Shown piece by piece: positions 7,820-20,000 of a DNA stretch of 40,338 bases. The translations under genes were made by a program, and so were the position numbers. How positions within the stretch are numbered: the stretch's first letter is position 1; each line of letters begins with the position of its first letter. This DNA comes from Gnetum montanum. Its lineage: Eukaryota; Streptophyta; Gnetopsida; Gnetales; Gnetaceae. The notes under the pieces are model-generated. The model was given only the letters and a program-made list of their open reading frames with translations. It had not been told where the DNA came from and ran no database searches. The stretch spans positions 1,336,230 to 1,376,567 of the forward strand of contig MNCI01008572.1 of assembly GCA_015680685.1 (NCBI GenBank). Direction: 5' to 3'.

Positions 7820-9512
7820 TCAGTTTATGCAGATTGTTATGAACATGGGAGCTGTTTTCACCTCCTTCGTTCTTTTATTAATCTTGATGTTGTCATCGTG
7901 GAAGTTTAGAGGTTTGGGAGTAGTCCCATGGGGTGAGAACATCACCGCATGGATGGAGGATTCATTTGGGGGTAAATCCTTGCTCACCGGGATTGATGTT
8001 AACATGCACACTAAAGCTTCCCGATGGGTTTGAGATGTCAGAACCAAGTCATACAAGCTTAGTGAAGTGTTTTTTTGTTTTAATGCTTGCATGACTTGTG
8101 CCAAGGCGGTTGCGAAGTTTTCACTGTTTGGGGTATTTCTATCGGTGCTGATTGGATCCATTGGACCCAATAATTTTATTTCCCGTTTGGTTGGTTTGTC
8201 AGTTTTCGGGGCTATCGTTTCGGATGACTCATGCTTTTCAGATGACTCGCCTTCATTTCCTGTGCTTGGTTGATCGGTAGATGATGACATGGGCACGGAG
8301 TTGAGGGGAGTGGGCTTAGGTGGCCCCAGAGCTAACCTTTGGCGCTCATTCTCCATACGTTCACACGCAAGTCTATCTCTGGGACGTTCTTGCGTGCAGC
8401 GTGGGGGTGCCGTTGGTTTTGGCATTTCGGTTTGCGCTGGTAGTTTTACCACATATGGGGTTGGACGAGGTGACTCTTGTACTGCTGGATGTGCTTGGTT
8501 AGAGGGTTGGACAGGCACCCTAACAACGTAGGGCTTAGGTTGGGGTTGTGTTTGTGACACAGCGTCTTGGTAGTCCTGGGGACCTTTGGGTATTCTAATG
8601 ACAAATGGAGTTGGTTTGGGCGAAGGTTGGGCCTCCGCTGTTGCGGTTGCTGAGGGTACTCGGACCACAAAAGGAGTAGGCCAGTTATTCGGAGTTTGTG
8701 CGTTTAGGGGAGTGACAGGAGGGACCCGCACCACATATGGATTGTCGCGTGTCGTGGTGTTAGGTGTTGCCACTGCCGGGGGTATCTGAACGACATACGG
8801 TTGTTGTAAAGGATGGGACGGTCGGGGTGCAGGTGTAGGCGCAGGGACAGGCGTGCAAACTACAAAAGGTTTGTTGGATGTTGGCCGCGTATATTCGGGA
8901 GATATGGTGTTAACGTAAGATGGCTCAGAATCATCGTCAAGGCAGACTGTACTGATGGTGTATGGTGCCTCTTTAGTGTTTAAAGGGTCTTTATAGACTC
9001 CCATAGCTTGATTTTGCGGTTGAATCGGGTTTGCTTCGTCGAAGGTGATTTGGCCTTCATCGATCATTCGCTGCAGGTCCTGCTTCAAGGTGAAACAGTA
9101 GTCTGTTCCGTGCCCGTTTCGTTGATGGTAATCGCAAAAGCGATCCATCCTGAAGCCTTTAGGTACAGGGGGCTCATCCGGCATTGCTAGGCTTGGGTTC
9201 TGAACGAGTTGACAGAACCGGTCATGTCTCTGGATGGCCGCGGGAGATAACTGCTTATGCTGCATTAAACCGGCCTTTAGGAGCTGGTCAAAAAGCAGGG
9301 ATGGCTTCATGGGCAGGGGTGTATATTGAGAGGGTTCTTTCCTCTCAAAGTTGCGTGTGCGGTTCGCTGGATTATGCTGTGGCGATGGTTCTTGCGCAGT
9401 CGTTGGAGTTGGTTTGTTGTAATTAGCAGGGGTTTGCGGCAGCCTAATTTGTTGTTGTGCCCCTGCTATCGATGCTATAGTCGTTTTAGCCTTTTCTTTA
9501 TCTTTTTTAGCA
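7820..9512 (-). pseudogene. gag: Element A Gag C-terminal region with zinc-finger-like motif and proline-rich linker
   Basis: This continues the gag frame after a TAA at about 9513, where element B has CAA. It holds CDYHQRNGHGTDYC (about 9140-9099), the variant knuckle usual in Tat-type Gag, next to PPVPKGFRMDRF. A long proline-rich linker follows, with seven PYVVRVP-like repeats, then a conserved helical block (SLYDLVLTSQTHREALVCML) leading into protease. Element B has all these parts in the same order. It probably links nucleocapsid and protease in the polyprotein. Confidence 0.8.
8438..8875 (-). repeat. Protein repeat P-[YF]-V-[VI]-x-x-P in the Gag-PR linker
   Basis: The seven copies are PFVVCTP, PYVVQIP, PYVVRVP, PFVVRVP, PFVIRIP, PYVVRVP and PYVVKLP, spaced roughly 20-30 residues apart. 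The spacers differ but the heptad-like core is kept. Element B has five decayed copies (PFVIHKP, PFVIHML, PFFIHIP and so on) in 14950-15130. The repeat is thus older than the split of A and B. Confidence 0.85.
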
Positions 9513-11176
9513 TGTTAATTCTTGAAGGCTACGTAAGCCGGGTCATTGTTGTTTTGGGCTGCTTCTTCTATGTTTTTAATTTGCTCAAAGGCTTGGTTGA
9601 GATTGCGCGCGTTTAGGTAGTACAGCTTGGATTTAAAGAAATCTTTGACGGCTCCTTTCAAAATAGTGAGCAGGTATGTCTGGGAGATTTCCTCGTGCAG
9701 CTCATTGAGGGCTGCGCTCCACCTCTGAATAAATTTCTGAACCGGTTCAAGGAGTGTCTGCTTGACCTGCATCAGGCTATCTAGGGTGGCCTCAGGTTTC
9801 AGGTTATATTTGAACCTAGTCACGAACTGGTGTAGTAGGTTTTCCAAGGAGGAAACAGAGTTTTTTGGGAGCACCCTATACCAATCGAGTGCTCTCCCCG
9901 AGAGGGATATGGGAAACACGCGAAGAATTGCATGGGGCCATGCTTGTAGTAGTGCGCACTCTAACCTAAACGTTATTAAATGCGCGTTAGGATCTGTCTC
10001 CCCATTATACTTGGTCAGCGTTGGCAGGGAGACGCCCTTGGGTAGAGTTAAAGGCGGGACGGAAGAGCTGATGGGGGCATTGTTATAGAAGTCTACTACC
10101 TTCAATTCCCCGTCAGCGGTCGTCTTGAGGCGTTTTACCTCGTCGGTTAATTCCTGCATCATTCTTTTGGCATCTGCCCAATCTTGAGCGCTTAGGAGCA
10201 TGGCGGTTTGGCCTTGTGACAGGTTGTATGGGTTAGACTGTTGAACCGTGGATTGGAAGGCTGAAAGTTGCATTGTTGGTGGTAGCGTTTGTGGGAAGTG
10301 TACAGTAGATGGCACTAGGGGCACTACATTATAGAGAGGAGGTTGTTGCTGCTGTGGTCGTGACTGTGCCTGAGGCACATGAGCTGGTGAAAACGTGTGG
10401 GGTGGTACATAGTGGTGGTAAATCTGGTGCGACGTCATGCCCATCATCGGCCATTGTCCAGCCATGTTGTATGAGGAGGCCCCTTGTTGGGTTACGGCAG
10501 TGAAAGGGGGTGCATGCGTTTGGACATGCGGGATGTAGTGGGCAGATGTGGACACAGGTATAACGTGTGGCATTCTTACCACTTGGGACTAGAACGTCAC
10601 CCCCATGTTACTGTGAGGGGGCAGTGCTTGGGAGGATGAACCTGCAGCTGTAAAAGGGAAGGAGTTGGGCAAAGGGTTGCCCTGGGGAGGGACTTGGGCT
10701 GACACGGATGTTTCTTGTAACAGTGCTTGGGTGTGGGCAGAGTTAACGAGTTGGAGGGGTATGGTCTCCCCTACGTCCGGGTTAAATATGCGGTTCATGT
10801 GGTTGTGTGGACTAAGAGTATGATAGGAGTCTTCATGCTCAGATTGCGCAGCGAATTCGTCCTCTTCATCCCGTTGTGGGACTGCCGTAATTTGGTCTAG
10901 CGATTGGCTCCTGTGCAGAAGGAGTTGCGTAAAGAGTTCCGAGAATTGTTCTGGAATGGGGATTACGTCGTATGGGGAAGGGATGAATTCATATCCCCCT
11001 CTGTAAAAGATTTCAAATTGCCTTTTTACTTCCATTTCAGCCTGGTCTACTGCCAGGCCAGCCTGCATCTTAATGCAAATGAAGTTATACTCGTCTTGGC
11101 TTATAATGTTAGCGGCAGGGTCTCTCCCTTGCAACCTCAACGATCGACGGGGCCCCATTGTGGATTGCCCTCCCAT
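9513..11176 (-). pseudogene. gag: Element A gag, N-terminal and capsid region
   Basis: The ATG at 11176 starts MGGQSTMGPRRSLRLQGRD. A variable proline/glutamine-rich part follows, then the capsid-like retrotransposon Gag domain (about 10070-9530: LTKYNGETDPNAHLITFRLE, ALDWYRVLPKNSVSSLENLL, FIQRWSAALNELHE). The frame holds TAG at 10591-10589 (VTF*SQVV; CAG expected) and ends at TAA near 9513, where element B has CAA (Q in RNQHMRK). Both changes are C-to-T. Apart from these stops the frame is open, so the element is damaged but not very old. Confidence 0.85.
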
Positions 11177-11337
11177 ATGTTGTGTGATAGATTGTTAGGC
11201 AGCCGTTGTGTCTGAGATGTTAACGTTCTGGGTAGTAGCAGCGGTGATGTTGATGGGATTCATGATGATAGATGGTTCAAATGCGCGAGATTGATGCAGA
11301 TAATGTAGTGTATGTGACTGGCGTAGACGAATCTACT

Positions 11338-11535
11338 AGGTATGCAGCGTAAACGCTAGCGTAAGCGTGCAGCGTATACACTAGGGTAAGTATGCAGCGT
11401 AAACGCTGGCGTAAGCGTGCAGCGTATACGCTAGGGTATGCAGCGTAAACGCTGGTGTAAGCGTGCAGCGTCTACGCTAGGGTAAGTATGCAGCGTAAAC
11501 GCTGGTGTAAGTGTGCGGCGTATACGCTAGGGCTT
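11338..11535 (-). repeat. Leader tandem repeat (about 50 bp) between PBS and gag of element A
   Basis: There are about four units, each with GCAGCGTAAACGCTGG, GCGTAAGCGTGC and AGCGTATACGCTAGGG. It lies in the untranslated leader, where packaging signals would be expected. The building blocks are the same as those in the LTR and in the antisense gene 5' region. Confidence 0.85.
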
Positions 11536-11652
11536 GTGCAACGTAAACGTTGAAGAATCGACAGCGTAGACGCTAGGTCGGGGGTTTGAACACGGCAGCG
11601 AAGATGCTGATGAGCGTATACGCTGAGGAACGTGAAGTCTGTTTAGCGAAGA

Positions 11653-11671
11653 GGCCCTCCTTCTAGTGCCA
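11653..11671 (-). other. Primer-binding site of element A (tRNA-Asn type)
   Basis: On the minus strand TGGCACTAGAAGGAGGGCC lies 7 nt inside the proposed LTR end. From memory, plant tRNA-Asn ends in AGCCCTCCTTCTAGCG plus CCA, whose complement differs only at one inner base and at the last base. Element C has the same site with the same 7-nt spacer. Confidence 0.75.
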
Positions 11672-11678
11672 AAAACTA

Positions 11679-12795
11679 TGCTGACCGAAATCGTCGGTGC
11701 GAGGCTGGAACGTTACGGGCACCGAAAGATCAGCGGACAAGCACAGTCGACCCTGCCTCCGCTTGAGGGCGAGCTGGAGTGGACGAAGGCAGAGTGCCTT
11801 GAATGGTCTACACACGGATCAAACAAGGACTTCCCCGAGCGCCACCGAAGTGTTATACGCTGGGTTATGTGTAAAACAGGGCGTAAACGGCGAAACAGGC
11901 GCAGAGAGCGTAAGCGTAGAGGGGCGTAAACAACGTCGAGCGTGAACAGCGTAAACAGAGATAGGCCCAGCGTAAGCGTATACAGGCGTAAACAGTGTAA
12001 ATAGCGTAAACAAGTACAAAGGGCGTAAACAGATGCAAACGGTGTAAATAGTGGGCGTACACGGACGCTGACGGAGCGTAAACGTAAGCAGGCGTAAACG
12101 AAGCGTGGGCCAAATTAACGTAAAACTGTAAAAGAACTTGCAATAAGCGTGAACAGTGGATTATAGAGTTGAAATGTTGTGCACCGGTCTAACGCAGTTG
12201 TGTAGGGACACAAGGCGGACGTAAAGCCCCGGTGGACGGAGGGATGCAGCCGGCTGACATGATAGGCGGAGCGCGAACTGTGCTCAGCGTACAGGACTTC
12301 CAGCGTAAGCGTAAGCGTAAGGGGGTTTCTGCAGCGTAATTGCTCTGGGCTTGCCCTGGTAAATTTTTGCGGACCTAGTAAATGCGAAAAACTGGGCTAT
12401 TTATAGGGGTAGGGTTATCGGGAAAATCGGACTGGGAGACACGTGGCGTATAGACCGGGCGTTACAATTTAGAAACATGGTATACGCTGGGCGTAGACGG
12501 ATAGATGCTGGCGTATACGCTGAGGCGTATACGCTAGTGAATGTTGGGCGTATACGCCGAAGGATGTCCACTTGCTTCAATCCTTGCTCTTCGGTGTAAT
12601 CTTCATGTTGCCATTGGAGATCTTGTCGTCGAGCGTGTGCATCTACCGTACCTGGGCGTGTACGCCAGAGAGCCAGGCGTATACGCTGGGCATAGACGCC
12701 AGGCGTATACGCTGGGCGTAGACCCCGAGCGTAGACGCCGGGCATAGACGCTAGCACACCACGGTTTAAAGCTGGGCGTATACGCTGGCGCAACA
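11679..12795 (-). repeat. 5' LTR of element A
   Basis: In element sense it starts TGTTGCGCC at 12795 and ends GGTCAGCA at 11679 (1,117 bp). U3 is rich in GCGTATACGC and carries a TATA box about 390 bp in. R-U5 is about 700 bp with many TTTACGC repeats. The last 160 bp match the end of the element B 3' LTR closely (GGGAAGTCCTTG, AGACCAT, CAAGGCACTCT, TTCCAGC and GATCTTTC in the same order), which confirms this as an LTR. Both exact ends are by eye. Confidence 0.8.
12398..12405 (-). promoter_or_regulatory. TATA box of the element A 5' LTR
   Basis: On the minus strand CCTATAAATAGCC gives TATAAATA. Element B has TATAAATA in its 3' LTR (28962-28969). This would drive genomic RNA leftward, starting near 12370. 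Confidence 0.75.
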
Positions 12796-12861
12796 TTTAG
12801 AACCAGATGTTTCGATTTTCAAGATTACCCTGTGTGACTTCAAATGTAGCCGAAGCCGCCT

Positions 12862-14407
12862 GTGGGTCATGGGGATTTGCTTCTTGTCAGACAGATGCTA
12901 AACTTAAAGATTTTTGTGGTGTTTCACATCCCCTTAGCATTTGATATAATCCCTGTTTCCAAACACCATCATCAACTTATATCTCAGCTTCTTATGGCAA
13001 GATGTCAAGCCTTACAGCCACCTTTGATAGAGCCTCAGAGTGGAGATGAGGAAGATGATTTCGAAGCCAATCTGAGCATGGGGATTCATACCTTATCGTA
13101 AGTCCCCACGCCCATACAAATCCATTATTCCAACCCTTCCTGGAAGAAACTATGCTTCCTCCTTCATCTGCAAACACTCGAGCACCAGTTTCCCGATAAG
13201 AAGTACTTGCTTCCATTCCCACCTTCTCCATGCCCAACATTCAATTTGATACATCCACTTCCATCATACCTCCACAAGTACAATTCCAACAACCCCCTCC
13301 TCAAACCAATGCAAGTTCAATCTTCCAACCTTAGGTAATTGGGATGCCATCTGTCATACCAGCTTCCACATCCACCCATTAGATACCACAAGTGCAAAAT
13401 CATGGAGCACCATTGATTACTTTAGCCCAACACATTTAGGGTGTTACCTCACAACCTATGGCTAGGTAGTGAGTCTCACCAGCTATTCAACAAAACCAAC
13501 CTACCCACTATAATGTACCACATCCTACAATCTCATCTCGAAATGTTGCTACATAACAATAATCGACAATCCAACAATCTCCCTTTCCACAAACGATGCA
13601 ACAATCAAATTATTATCAATCACAATCCACTCAACCCACTAGTCTGCCTACCACCCAAGAGTGGATAGACACAAAAAAATGATGCACTCATTAACCGAGG
13701 AGTTAAAGTGCCTTAAAACTATAAACACTGAAGAAGTCAAGGTGTTGGACTTCTATTAAGATGACCCAATCCACCCTTTAATTCCACCACTAACCTTGCC
13801 AAAGGGAATCTCATTGCCTCAACTAACCAAGTACAATGGAGAGGGAGATCCAAACACCCATCTGGTAACATTTCATCTAGAGTGTCTATTGCTTCAAGCC
13901 TGGCCTCATGCAATTCTACGTGTATTTGCTATGTCCCTAATGGGAAAAGCTTTAGACTGGTACCAAACTCTACCCCGTAACTCCATATCCTCCCTAGAAG
14001 ATTTGTTACATCAGTTTTTTACCCACTTTAAATATAATCTAAAGCCTAAAGCCACACTAGATAGCTTGATTCAGATCAAATAGGTGTCGTTAGAACCCAT
14101 GCAAAAATTTATCCAAATGTGGAGTGCAGCCCTCAATGAACTTCACGAGCCCATCCCTAAAACATATCTGGTTACCATCGTTAAAGCGGCCGTGAATGAA
14201 TTTATTAAATCAAAACTTTATTATTTGAATGCCCAAACTTTGAGCCAAGCATTTGTGCAAATTAAGAACATAGAAGAGGCAGCGCAAACAAGTAACAACC
14301 CAGCTTATTTGACCTTTAGGAACCAACATATGAGAAAACATAAAGATAAATCCAAAATGACATTAGCGGCAGTGGCAAAGATAGCCCAACCTAACAATCC
14401 AAGATAG
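12862..14407 (+). pseudogene. gag: Element B gag, N-terminal and capsid region
   Basis: The part from about 12890 (FDIIPVSKHH, QLISQLLMARCQALQ) matches element A (YDVIPIPEQF, ELFTQLLLHRSQSLD). The capsid-like domain at 13796-14300 is well kept (LTKYNGEGDPNTHLVTFHLE, ALDWYQTLPRNSISSLEDLL, FIQMWSAALNELHE). Stops break the frame, for example a TAG near 13334 and a TAG near 14081. The first gag codons known from A are missing at the junction with the A LTR. Between 13100 and 13790 the sequence is proline/glutamine-rich and has several stops. Confidence 0.85.
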
Positions 14408-15400
14408 AAAGGAAACAAACCTGTTGCTCCAACCGGCCATGAGAGAACCACACCTATGCCTACACCTGAATCTTCCTCAAATAAAAACACCAACATGGGT
14501 CATGCTAGTACATTCAAACAAAAGGATCCTACCTAGTATACACCCTGGCCTATGAAGCCTTCATAATTGTTAGATCAACTTCTAAAGGCTAGGTTAATCA
14601 AGCATAAACAAATGTCTCCTGCGATGTCTCAAAAACATGATTGATTCTATGATTTGGCCAAGAACCCAGCTTTAGCAATAGCTAATGAGCCCCCCATTCC
14701 AAGAGGCTTTAGGTTGGACAGGTTTTGTGAATATCACCAATGGTGTGGGCACGGAACTGACTACTGTTTCACCTTAAAATAGGATATACAGTGCATGATT
14801 GATAGAGGTGAAATAGTATTTGACGAGGCAAACCCAGTAAGGCCCCAAAACCAACCCATGGGAGTCTACAAAGATCCTCTCAATACTAATGATGCACCAT
14901 ACATTATTAACACTATCCATGTGGAGAATGAACAGGACATCCCACGAAAGCCTTTTGTAATCCACAAGCCTTCAAAAAATACATCTACCTCAACATCTCC
15001 TCAAACTCCTTTTGTCATACACATGCTCCCCGCACCACAAAAACCATTCTTCATCCACATACCCCCTTCTGTTGCAACAGCGACCACACCACCAGAAAAT
15101 CGACCCACTCCCTTCATGATCCGAGTATCAAAATACCCTAACATGCAACCCTCTACCATTCCCCTGCAACCCCTACAAGAGCATCTTGCCGACAGGCTTA
15201 CAAGAGAGCACCTAGAGAAGGAAAGTCACAAGTGTAGAGTAGGACTACCGAAGCCCATACTGCTAAATGTTGTTCCTATGATTCCATCTACTGGTGAGCC
15301 TAGCACAAGTCATCAAGACAAGAACACCGGCACTCACAGGGTCCTAAACTCAACATCCCTAGCTACCAACACAAAAATCCCTCCATGAGAGATACGAATG
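14408..15400 (+). pseudogene. gag: Element B Gag C-terminal region and proline-rich linker
   Basis: The frame matches element A through PPIPRGFRLDRFCEYHQWCG, then a knuckle-like CEYHQWCGHGTDYC, then the linker with decayed P-F-V-I-H repeats (14950-15130). TAG and TGA codons interrupt it at about 14405, 14535 and 14779. Its order is the same as in A, and its role would be nucleocapsid and spacer. Confidence 0.75.
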
Positions 15401-15559
15401 TTGGGCCAAATGGACCAAGTCTCCATAGACAAGAGTGCCCCAAATGGTAAGGACCTAGCGAGTGCATTGACCCAAGTCACATAGGCTTTGAAACAAAATA
15501 ATACTTCCTAAAGCCTATATGATTTAGTAATGACTTCATAGGTACATCGGGAAGCTCTT

Positions 15560-16174
15560 GTGCATATGTTGACTTCGATTCCTGTTAGTGAGGACCTTCC
15601 TGCAGAAGAGCCATCCATTTATGCAGTACTGTCCCTACAACCTCAAGAATCCAGGACCACATCCCTAGAGTTTTATGCTAATGACATCAAGAGAGATGAA
15701 AAAATGGGAGAGGTAACTACAGCTCCTATGTTCATAATGATACAAGTCAACCATTTCAAGATACGTAGGGTGCATTTCGATGATAGTGCAACAACGAATG
15801 TAATACCCTTTCCTGTCATTAAGAAACTGGGGCTTATAGAGCAAATACAGCCCACAACAACTTCTTTCCTAAAATCCTTCAGTGGTTCCCATGTCGTAGT
15901 GAAAGGTATGGTTACCTTGGATTTTGTAACAGGGGACCAATTCCCCACATCGGCTGAATTCATAGTGGTCAATGAAATTTTGAGATTCAATCTAATTCTA
16001 GGACATCCTTGGCTAGCTCAACTTGGAGCTGTATCCTTACCAATCCATCAAGAAATTCACCTACCTTATGAGGGCGGTGAAATCATCATACATGGGGATA
16101 CGACAACATCACTTACTTCCTCACACTTAAGAATGGATCAAGGGTCAAAAATTAAATTCTCTGAGCCTAAATAA
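15560..16174 (+). pseudogene. Element B aspartic protease with upstream helical block
   Basis: The block HMLTSIPVSEDLPAEEPSIY matches A (CMLTSIPVSKDLPPNESSIH). The active site reads VHFDDSATTNVIPF and the second block FNLILGHPWLAQL. The frame is open for 204 codons, which makes this the best kept sense domain of B apart from RT. A TAA ends it soon after MDQGSK, close to where A has its proposed splice donor. Confidence 0.8.
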
Positions 16175-16414
16175 GGAACCATGAGCATACTTCAAGACAT
16201 GAACCCAACACTAACTCATGATCCTAGTAAAACTAAGGAAGCAATCGAACAACACAAACATATAAGCCATTCCCACTTACATCTCTTGGTCGAAATTACC
16301 CTTTGACATCACTAGTGAAGGGGAAGGTGAGTATAAGATCGTGCCTACATGCCCTACCCCTCACGTCAAACTATGAAGGATTAAAAAGCAACTTAATGGT
16401 TAGGGCGAACCACC

Positions 16415-16680
16415 CCCAGGCGTCTGAAATGATGTTAAACTACCAACCGTCTGGTACGACATTAAACTGCCAACAAATGTCTGCAATGATGTTAAACTAG
16501 CCATGGTCAGAAATGGCAGATTCCTTTTTAAGCTCCCTAAAACTATTATTACTTTTGGCCCACTATGGCCTAAAACTAGTGATCCTTCTTTCTTTAACAT
16601 AGATGTGATAGTCCATCATGACTTTAAAATGATGTATATGGCCTGAAATGGCTTTAAACTAGAGCTAGCATGTTACAAAT
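16415..16680 (+). repeat. Repeat family GRCATTAAACTRSC, protease side of the antisense gene (element B)
   Basis: Copies include GATGTTAAACTACC, GACATTAAACTGCC, GATGTTAAACTAGCC and GGCTTTAAACTAG, each beside an AAATG or CTG-rich spacer. These are the reverse complement of the core in element A at 6970-7100 and so have the same orientation relative to the element. Spacing is irregular (25-60 bp). Confidence 0.75.
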
Positions 16681-17002
16681 GCACAAACTCTCATTATGTT
16701 ACGTTAAATTTTCGTTTACAAGTTACAAGTTACAATTTCGATTCATGCCTTCTCATTACTTTCCTTTTTATAAATATTTGATTCACATTCTATTCTCTCA
16801 TTTTACATTCACTACACGCATATGTTCACGATAATGCTTGAGAAAACAAATAAAAAGAGAAAACATATAAAAATAAAAAATATATATTGAACATCAATAT
16901 GGTAATAAAATTCCAACACATTAGATCCATATTATTACATTTGACCATCAAACATCCAAAAATCCAAAACATTTAATAGCTAAAGCCCAATTAACAACAA
17001 GC

Positions 17003-20000
17003 TCATGGAGGGGGTTGGTCCCCAAGATCCTCTTCATCATCCGCTCTCGCTCCACTGGGGACAGCTCCATCACTAACATGTCCCTATAACAGAACAAAAA
17101 AAAATAGGTAAGAGTAATAAAGTAACTCATGAATACAAAACCAAGAAAAACAGTAAAACTAACAATGAAAACAATAAAACTATACAAAGATAAGTGCCAT
17201 AATAAAACACTCATAAGTGAGGAGGGCCTTAAGTTGGCCTCCAAACGCCGTAGAATCTCCTCTTTAGGCACATTTGCCCAATCCTCCTCTAGGCCAAGAT
17301 CAATACCAGCCAAGGTTTTACCCTTGTCCACCGAGGTCCAAGTAGGATGCTCAAGAGAGAACATGCCTCGTTGAAGCCTCTCCAGAAGTAGTGGTAATGG
17401 TTCTCTCAGGAGATCCCTCCACCTCAGTGCACTCAGCAAACCTATCATAACCAGGACGCAAGCGAAGCCCATCAATGAACATTTCCATCTGACGATGTTC
17501 AAATAACTCTTCCTTTAACCATTTCTTGTACTGATGCTTGTGATCCTTTTGGTCTTGACCCCACTTTCATACTTTAACAGCAAAGGATTTCCAGTCATGA
17601 CATTTCCTATTCAGCAAATCCATATATGTCCTTTGTTCAGCTAGATCTCATGTCACTTGCACTTTGCTATTCAAAATCATCCAGTAAAGCACATAGGTGA
17701 TTTCAGATGTATGCCAGGTGCTATCACTAGACAGCCTAGCAGCAACAAAGTCATAACAAGATTGGAGATCCCTCTTTTCCTCTCTCTCCTTTTCTAGTGC
17801 TTCCTTCAATGAGTGCACCTCGTCCCGTAGATACTCAACTGAATGCCTACAAGTCCAAAGCAACTTAGCGTTCTGTACGATGCAACTAGAAACTGCATCA
17901 TAGACCTTTCTAGGGACTTGATCAATACTCCTTGGCAATTCATGGAGGGCATCAATATGAGTTGCCTTAGAAGGATCCCATTGAAGCTTGGCGCCTACAA
18001 GTGTAAGTACCACACACATGAATTAGCTATAATAAAAAAACGAATGAATGCAAAGAAACACAATAAACCGAGACACTTAGCATAATACGTAACACAGACA
18101 TACCTAGTTTTGGATTAGCTTGTTGTAGGCGAGAAACCACATCATTAATGATGTCTGCGACAAAATCCATTTTACTAGGCATCTTAGGCCATGGCCTTAG
18201 CTGGTCAGTAAAGGTGGGACAAGCATGGGAGGTCACCTCAATTGGGGCCTGTGACCCTGACACCTCTGCACAGGATGTATGTGCCTCAGAAATCTCAGCA
18301 TCTACTCTGATGTTAGGAAAAATTAAGATAATAAAAAAACACATAAAAACTAAAGGATACAAAAATATGTATTGAGCTAAAAAGGAACATACCAAAAAGC
18401 CCTTTTCTGGTCAGCTTGGGCGGATCACCAAGTTGCAAAGATCCATCGAAGAAACCGTCGAAGACACCTCTTCCATTACTTGAATGTTTAAGTGCATCCA
18501 AAGCCTCCGCAAGCTTCGTCCCCATGATGCTTGTCATATCTTCCTCTTGCAGGATAGGAAGTTCTTCGATCGGTTCTTCCCTTTCTTTTCCTTCTTCCTC
18601 TGGCCCTGTGACAATCACTTCAGTTTCAACCATCGGGGCCAAGACTTCTCTCTCCCTCTCAGGACTTTCCTTGATAACACCAGAATCCTAGCATTAGTAT
18701 CACATAGCATATATGTACATTTAACAAACATGTAAACTAAAACAAAATAAATAATAAAAAAATATAATATATAATAATAAAATAAAATACTTACCCTCCA
18801 CTAGCAGTACGAAGCAGATCCTCTTCGCTCTTGGTGGTCTCACCTCTGGGGCAAGCTCCCTTGGGCATTCATTTCTCTTCACCTTTGCCTTAGATCTCCC
18901 AACAGTCTCACAGATTAGACATTTAGCCCTATTAATAGACATGTGCAATATAGGCGGTTCCAATCCCAAGCTATCAGAAGAATGATGGGAATGACTAGTT
19001 GCACCCCTGATAGTAATAGACACTGATTCTTCGATGCCTTCAGGTGGGTTTTGAGATCTAGTGGTGCTAAAAAAATGGTGAATCTAGGGGTGGGACAACT
19101 ATGAACGATCCCTCAATATATAACAGCTATCACCATAAACTACTAGGAACTCAGCAAACCTATGTAGGTACCCTGCGAAGAAGGTGAATGTGAAGTGGGA
19201 TTTGGCATTGATGTTTGAACACAACCTAACAATCTCTTCACAAAATCCAAATCCAAGAAACTATGCCCAGTTATAACACATGCCCATCTCTACGACTACA
19301 CGTATGACACATGTGGACTCGATCCCAAGGTTTCTTCCTTGAGAAAGAGATTTAGGGAATGCCCGTGCTCGAAAGAGAGGGTACAAGAAGTTCACCTCCA
19401 TTGATCAAGTATCATCTCACATGGAAAAACCTTTAGGACCCCGAAACACACCTAACCAGCCTTCAAGTTCCTTTATAATTTGGCTTTCTTTGGTTGCTTT
19501 ATCCACTGCCACTTTGGCGCCATCCATAGGCATGCCAAAAAGATCGAAAAGGAACTCAGTGATCAGGTGGAAAGATACCTTGACTCCTCAAATCCACGTA
19601 GTAAAATGGGAAGCATCATCATTGAAAGAATCAACAATGGTGATCATCTTAGTCACTGGAACATTAGGAGTCAAATCAATGAACAAGTCCATCAGACTTG
19701 CCCAGGTAAGGCGGCTGATGATCAACACAGAATCTTTCATCTACAACCATTGTTGTGACTGCTCTACCTCCCCATATTTCATAAAAAGCATGGCCTCAAT
19801 ACGCCCTGTTATAATGGTAACTTCATCAAAGGAGATGACTGCTGTAAGAAAAAAGAGAAACATAGAGCAAAAGGTTAGAAAAATAGTACATGATGATGCA
19901 ACAAAGAGAAAATGGAGTCTAGAATGTGATCATTTACCATCAGTAAATGGCGTAGGCACATTAGGTGCAGGATCAATTCTCTGGGGAAAAATTGGCCCAT

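Larger units (their letters stand above)
1..12795 (-). mobile_element. Element A: Tat-like Ty3/gypsy LTR retrotransposon, 3' part outside the window
   Basis: Reading from right to left, the element has a 5' LTR (12795-11679), a PBS (11671-11653), a repeat-rich leader, gag (11176 onward), aspartic protease (to 7307), a 5.6-kb interval holding an antisense gene, and RT plus native RNase H (1772-1). The archaeal-type RNase H, INT and 3' LTR would lie left of base 1. Membership of the Tat lineage is inferred from close domain-by-domain similarity to element B, which shows both RNases H. The element is GC-rich and its sense frame is broken by five nonsense codons, each explained by one C-to-T change. 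Its right end abuts element B gag, so it seems to have inserted into B. Confidence 0.85.

Noticed and set aside
11666-12143. Several frames of 66-92 codons on both strands near the element A PBS
   Set aside because: They fall in the LTR and consist of translated GCGTAAACG-type repeats; no start context or conservation in element B.
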